This document shows positions 5,444 through 8,251 of a stretch of 8,251 bases of DNA, piece after piece. Numbering within the stretch: the first letter of the stretch is position 1; every line of letters begins with the position of its first letter. The translations under genes were made by a program, and so were the position numbers. Origin of the DNA: Pseudomonadales bacterium (GTDB taxonomy: Bacteria; Pseudomonadota; Gammaproteobacteria; Pseudomonadales; Azotimanducaceae). The stretch spans positions 1 to 8,251 of the forward strand of contig JAPKEK010000068.1 of the NCBI GenBank assembly GCA_028822125.1, read 5' to 3'. Under the pieces are notes generated by a model. The model was not told where the DNA came from. It searched no databases and worked only from the letters and a program-made list of their open reading frames with translations.

Positions 5444-8251
5444 TTGTCCCTCGCAGGATTTTCAATCAGTCGACCGGTTACCATCTTCATGGCGACCTTC
5501 GGTGCGATGATGTTTGGCGCTATTTCATTGGATCGCCTTGGTCTAAATCTGCTTCCCGAGCTTACTTACCCAACACTGACCATTCGCACTGAATTCGAGG
5601 GCGCTGCACCTGCTGAGATAGAGGAACAGATTACGCGACGTATTGAGCAGAGGGTCGGTGTGGCCGGTGGTGTACGTAAGATGCACTCCATATCGGCAGC
5701 CGGTCGGTCCGATGTGGTACTTGAATTTGTATGGGGAACCGATATGGACATGGCGTCCATTGAGGTACGAGAAAAGCTTGATCTGGTCAGGCTGCCTGTA
5801 GAGATTGAAAAGCCCGTCTTATTGCGGCTGAACCCTAATCTTGATCCTATTTACCGCCTGACCTTGACTCGTCAACATAGAACCTCTGATCCCGTAAAAG
5901 AGCTGCAGCGGTTACGCCGTTTCTCAGATGAGTACCTAAAGCGAAAGCTCGACGCGGTTCCGGGTGTCGCTGCGGCCATTGTGGCAGGAGGCTACGAGGA
6001 TGAGGTTTCTGTTTTTGTAGACCAGGAAAAGCTAGCGCAACTGAATATTACTGTGCAGGCCCTGGGACAGAAGCTTAGGGCTACCAATGTCAATCTGTCA
6101 GGGGGAACTCTGAAGGATGGCGGGCAGGAGTACCTGGTTCGAACACTCAATCAGTTTGCCACCATCGAGGACATTCAAAATACTATTATATTTCAGGAAA
6201 TGGGCAATATCCTCAGGCTCAAAGATGTCGCTCAGGTTGAGGAGGGCCAGCGGGAGCGTGATGTGGTCATGCGCGTGAATGGCAGTGAGGCCATTGAGGT
6301 GTCCCTATACAAGGAGGGCGATGCTAACACTGTGGCTGTGGCTGGTTCGATCCGGGATGCTCTGGAAGAATTGACAGAAAGCCTTGAACCCGGGATGGAA
6401 TTGACCACGATTTATGACCAGTCAGCATTCATCGAGGCCGCTATCAGTGAAGTGAAATCGGCCGCTGTTCAGGGTGCTTTTCTGGCGATACTGGTGCTTT
6501 ATTTTTTCCTTAGAAAAATCAGGCCAACGCTGATCGTGGCGGCGACCATCCCTGCCTCCGTGCTGGTGACATTTTCACTGATGCGAAGCTATGATATTAC
6601 CCTGAATGTCATGAGCCTGGGGGGTATAGCACTGGCCGTGGGCATGCTGATGGATAACGCCATTGTCGTCCTGGAAAATATTGCCCGCCGCTCAGATCAA
6701 GGCCAGCCAGAGAAGCAGGCGGCTGAGCAGGGCGCCTCTGAAGTCTCTGGTGCTGTCCTGGCCTCAACCTTGACCACCATTGCAGTATTTCTGCCCCTGG
6801 CATTCGTAGAAGGCATCGCCGGGCAATTGTTCAAGGATCAAGCTTTAACCGTGACTTTTGCACTACTGGTTTCTCTGGTACTTGCGCTGACACTTATTCC
6901 CATGCTTTCAGCGCTGAACTCAGCTAAATCAGAAGAATTCCCGCCAGACAGTCATCAATCTGACATCACATCAGATAGTAGGCTAAAGCGTTTGCTCTCC
7001 TATCTCCTAAAGAGTTTAAAGTGGGTATTTTCGTACCTCATAATAGTACCTCTGAGTTTTCTGCTTGTCCTGGTTATTAAAAGCTTTGCTTTAGTGCAGA
7101 GGTTTGTATTGGATCCCTTACTTCTGTTATTTGATATGGGCTATGGATTACTCGCGCGATTCTATGGGAAATTACTGGTGGTAGCCCTAGATCAGAGATT
7201 ACTGACCGTGGGCTTGAGTTTATTGATGTTACTGACCACGGTTCTGCTACTGCCTCGCTTGTCGGTTGAACTGATTCCTGAAGTCTCCCAGGGGGAATTC
7301 AGGGTTGATATAGAATTACCACCAGGTACCCGGCTTGAGGTTACTGACCAGATAATGGCACGGTTACAGGCGGGCCTGAACAATTCTGGCAGGGTGGCGC
7401 GCAGTTATGCTGTTTCCGGTACAGGAGGGCGTCTTGATGCATCAGCGGTCAGTGGTGGTGAGAATATTGGTGAATTAAATATTGTCCTGACAGATGCAGA
7501 TGATCGAGGTGCAGAAGCAGCAGCCATGGCTTATGTCAGAGGGATCCTTGATGATATTCCGGCGCTGCAATACACCATGGAACGCCCGCAGTTGTTTACA
7601 TTCGCGACACCCCTTGAGATCGAAATTAGTGGCACCGATCTGCAGGATATTAAATCAGTGGCAGACGAACTGGTTAATGAATTGCAAGCTTCTGATCGTT
7701 TTGTTGATGTCGAATCGAGCATGGTGGCAGGCTATCCTGAGTTGCAGGTTCGGTTCGACCAGGACCGTATAGCGGCCTTGGGCCTGACAGTGCCCGATAT
7801 CGCCAACCGGATTGTCAAGAAGGTCAGGGGCGATGTGCCCACTGAGTTCAGCTGGGATGATAGAAAGGTAGATATTCGCTTGAGAGTCGCGGAGCAGGAG
7901 CGAGACTCTAAAAGTGATATCGAAAACCTGATCATAAACCCAGAGTCTGCTAGACAGATTCGTCTGTCCAGCGTGGCAGAATTAGTGGAGACTCTGGGTC
8001 CTGCAGATATTCAGCGTGTGGGCCAGCAGCGGGTCGCGATAGTCAGTGCCATCAGTACTGATTCAGACCTTGCAGTTGCTTCAGCTGAAGTTGAAGAGAT
8101 GCTGGCCGAAATCGGGCATCCACCCGGTATTAAGAGTTACGTGGGTGGCCAGAGTGAGGAAATGAAAACATCTTTTGATTCACTGCAGTTTGCACTGCTG
8201 TTGGCTCTGATTCTGGTTTATCTGGTTATGGCGTCGCTGTTTGAGTCCTTG
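5444..8251 (+). CDS. RND efflux pump inner-membrane permease (HAE1-like), C-terminus cut by window edge
   Basis: 936 codons are open without interruption to the window edge. The product is a proton-driven RND permease; FSISRPVTIFM at the N-terminus is typical of the drug-export (HAE1-like) group rather than the metal pumps. Visible are TM1 (about 13-33), the first periplasmic loop to about 335, TM2-TM4 (340-411), TM5 (437-457), TM6 (468-488), TM7 (587-607), the second periplasmic loop (starting with IELPPGT) and TM8 (916-932). By comparison with AcrB (1049 residues), TM9-TM12 are missing, roughly 130-150 residues. In TM4 the motif reads GMLMDNAIVVLENI: Asp404 matches AcrB Asp407, but the next position is Asn405 instead of Asp. 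The TM6-TM7 link is about 50 residues longer than in AcrB and holds an extra hydrophobic stretch (527-545). Start is TTG at 5444, 9 bases after the adaptor stop, so translation is probably coupled. Substrate and outer-membrane partner are not identifiable. Confidence 0.95.
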   Translation, partial: MSLAGFSISRPVTIFMATFGAMMFGAISLDRLGLNLLPELTYPTLTIRTEFEGAAPAEIEEQITRRIEQRVGVAGGVRKMHSISAAGRSDVVLEFVWGTDMDMASIEVREKLDLVRLPVEIEKPVLLRLNPNLDPIYRLTLTRQHRTSDPVKELQRLRRFSDEYLKRKLDAVPGVAAAIVAGGYEDEVSVFVDQEKLAQLNITVQALGQKLRATNVNLSGGTLKDGGQEYLVRTLNQFATIEDIQNTIIFQEMGNILRLKDVAQVEEGQRERDVVMRVNGSEAIEVSLYKEGDANTVAVAGSIRDALEELTESLEPGMELTTIYDQSAFIEAAISEVKSAAVQGAFLAILVLYFFLRKIRPTLIVAATIPASVLVTFSLMRSYDITLNVMSLGGIALAVGMLMDNAIVVLENIARRSDQGQPEKQAAEQGASEVSGAVLASTLTTIAVFLPLAFVEGIAGQLFKDQALTVTFALLVSLVLALTLIPMLSALNSAKSEEFPPDSHQSDITSDSRLKRLLSYLLKSLKWVFSYLIIVPLSFLLVLVIKSFALVQRFVLDPLLLLFDMGYGLLARFYGKLLVVALDQRLLTVGLSLLMLLTTVLLLPRLSVELIPEVSQGEFRVDIELPPGTRLEVTDQIMARLQAGLNNSGRVARSYAVSGTGGRLDASAVSGGENIGELNIVLTDADDRGAEAAAMAYVRGILDDIPALQYTMERPQLFTFATPLEIEISGTDLQDIKSVADELVNELQASDRFVDVESSMVAGYPELQVRFDQDRIAALGLTVPDIANRIVKKVRGDVPTEFSWDDRKVDIRLRVAEQERDSKSDIENLIINPESARQIRLSSVAELVETLGPADIQRVGQQRVAIVSAISTDSDLAVASAEVEEMLAEIGHPPGIKSYVGGQSEEMKTSFDSLQFALLLALILVYLVMASLFESL

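Noticed and set aside
6609..6803. Minus-strand frames inside the RND gene (also at 7192-7383, 7531-7722 and 7732-7935)
   Set aside because: They are shadows of a continuous, clearly recognisable RND permease frame on the plus strand.

Overview
The window looks like chromosomal DNA of a gammaproteobacterium. TusD belongs to the TusBCD sulfur relay typical of that class, and it lies beside a YccA-type Bax-inhibitor-1 protein, as I recall for Pseudomonas and relatives. Base composition is moderate, the Shine-Dalgarno sites are ordinary, and I see no insertion sequences, CRISPR repeats, phage genes or tRNA genes. I would not name a genus.

Layout. Positions 1-1165 (minus strand) hold a YccA-like membrane protein followed by tusD, which runs off the left edge. 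A good promoter candidate and a strong ribosome binding site precede yccA. Positions 1166-1828 are a gene-poor stretch with a GC-rich hairpin, a possible 25-residue peptide with a strong ribosome binding site, and a possible 58-residue single-pass membrane protein. Positions 1829-2890 (minus strand) encode an LD-carboxypeptidase (peptidase S66) with a twin-arginine export signal. Positions 2891-3392 are about 500 bases without a convincing gene; they hold a terminator-like hairpin, a second hairpin and a short tandem repeat. Positions 3393-4135 (plus strand) are a two-gene unit with an ATGA overlap: a membrane protein with an anti-sigma-type zinc finger, and a YbjQ/UPF0145 protein. Positions 4304-8251 (plus strand) are an RND efflux pair: a lipoprotein adaptor, then the inner-membrane pump, which starts at a TTG codon and is cut by the right edge.

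How the genes work together. TusD passes sulfur toward 2-thiouridine at the tRNA wobble position, and YccA-like proteins are tied to FtsH-dependent membrane quality control. LdcA trims murein peptides. The adaptor and RND pump should form an envelope efflux complex, but no outer-membrane channel or regulator gene is visible. The zinc-finger/YbjQ pair is the least understood part: it looks like a membrane-linked regulator without an adjacent sigma-factor gene, translationally coupled to a conserved protein of unclear role.
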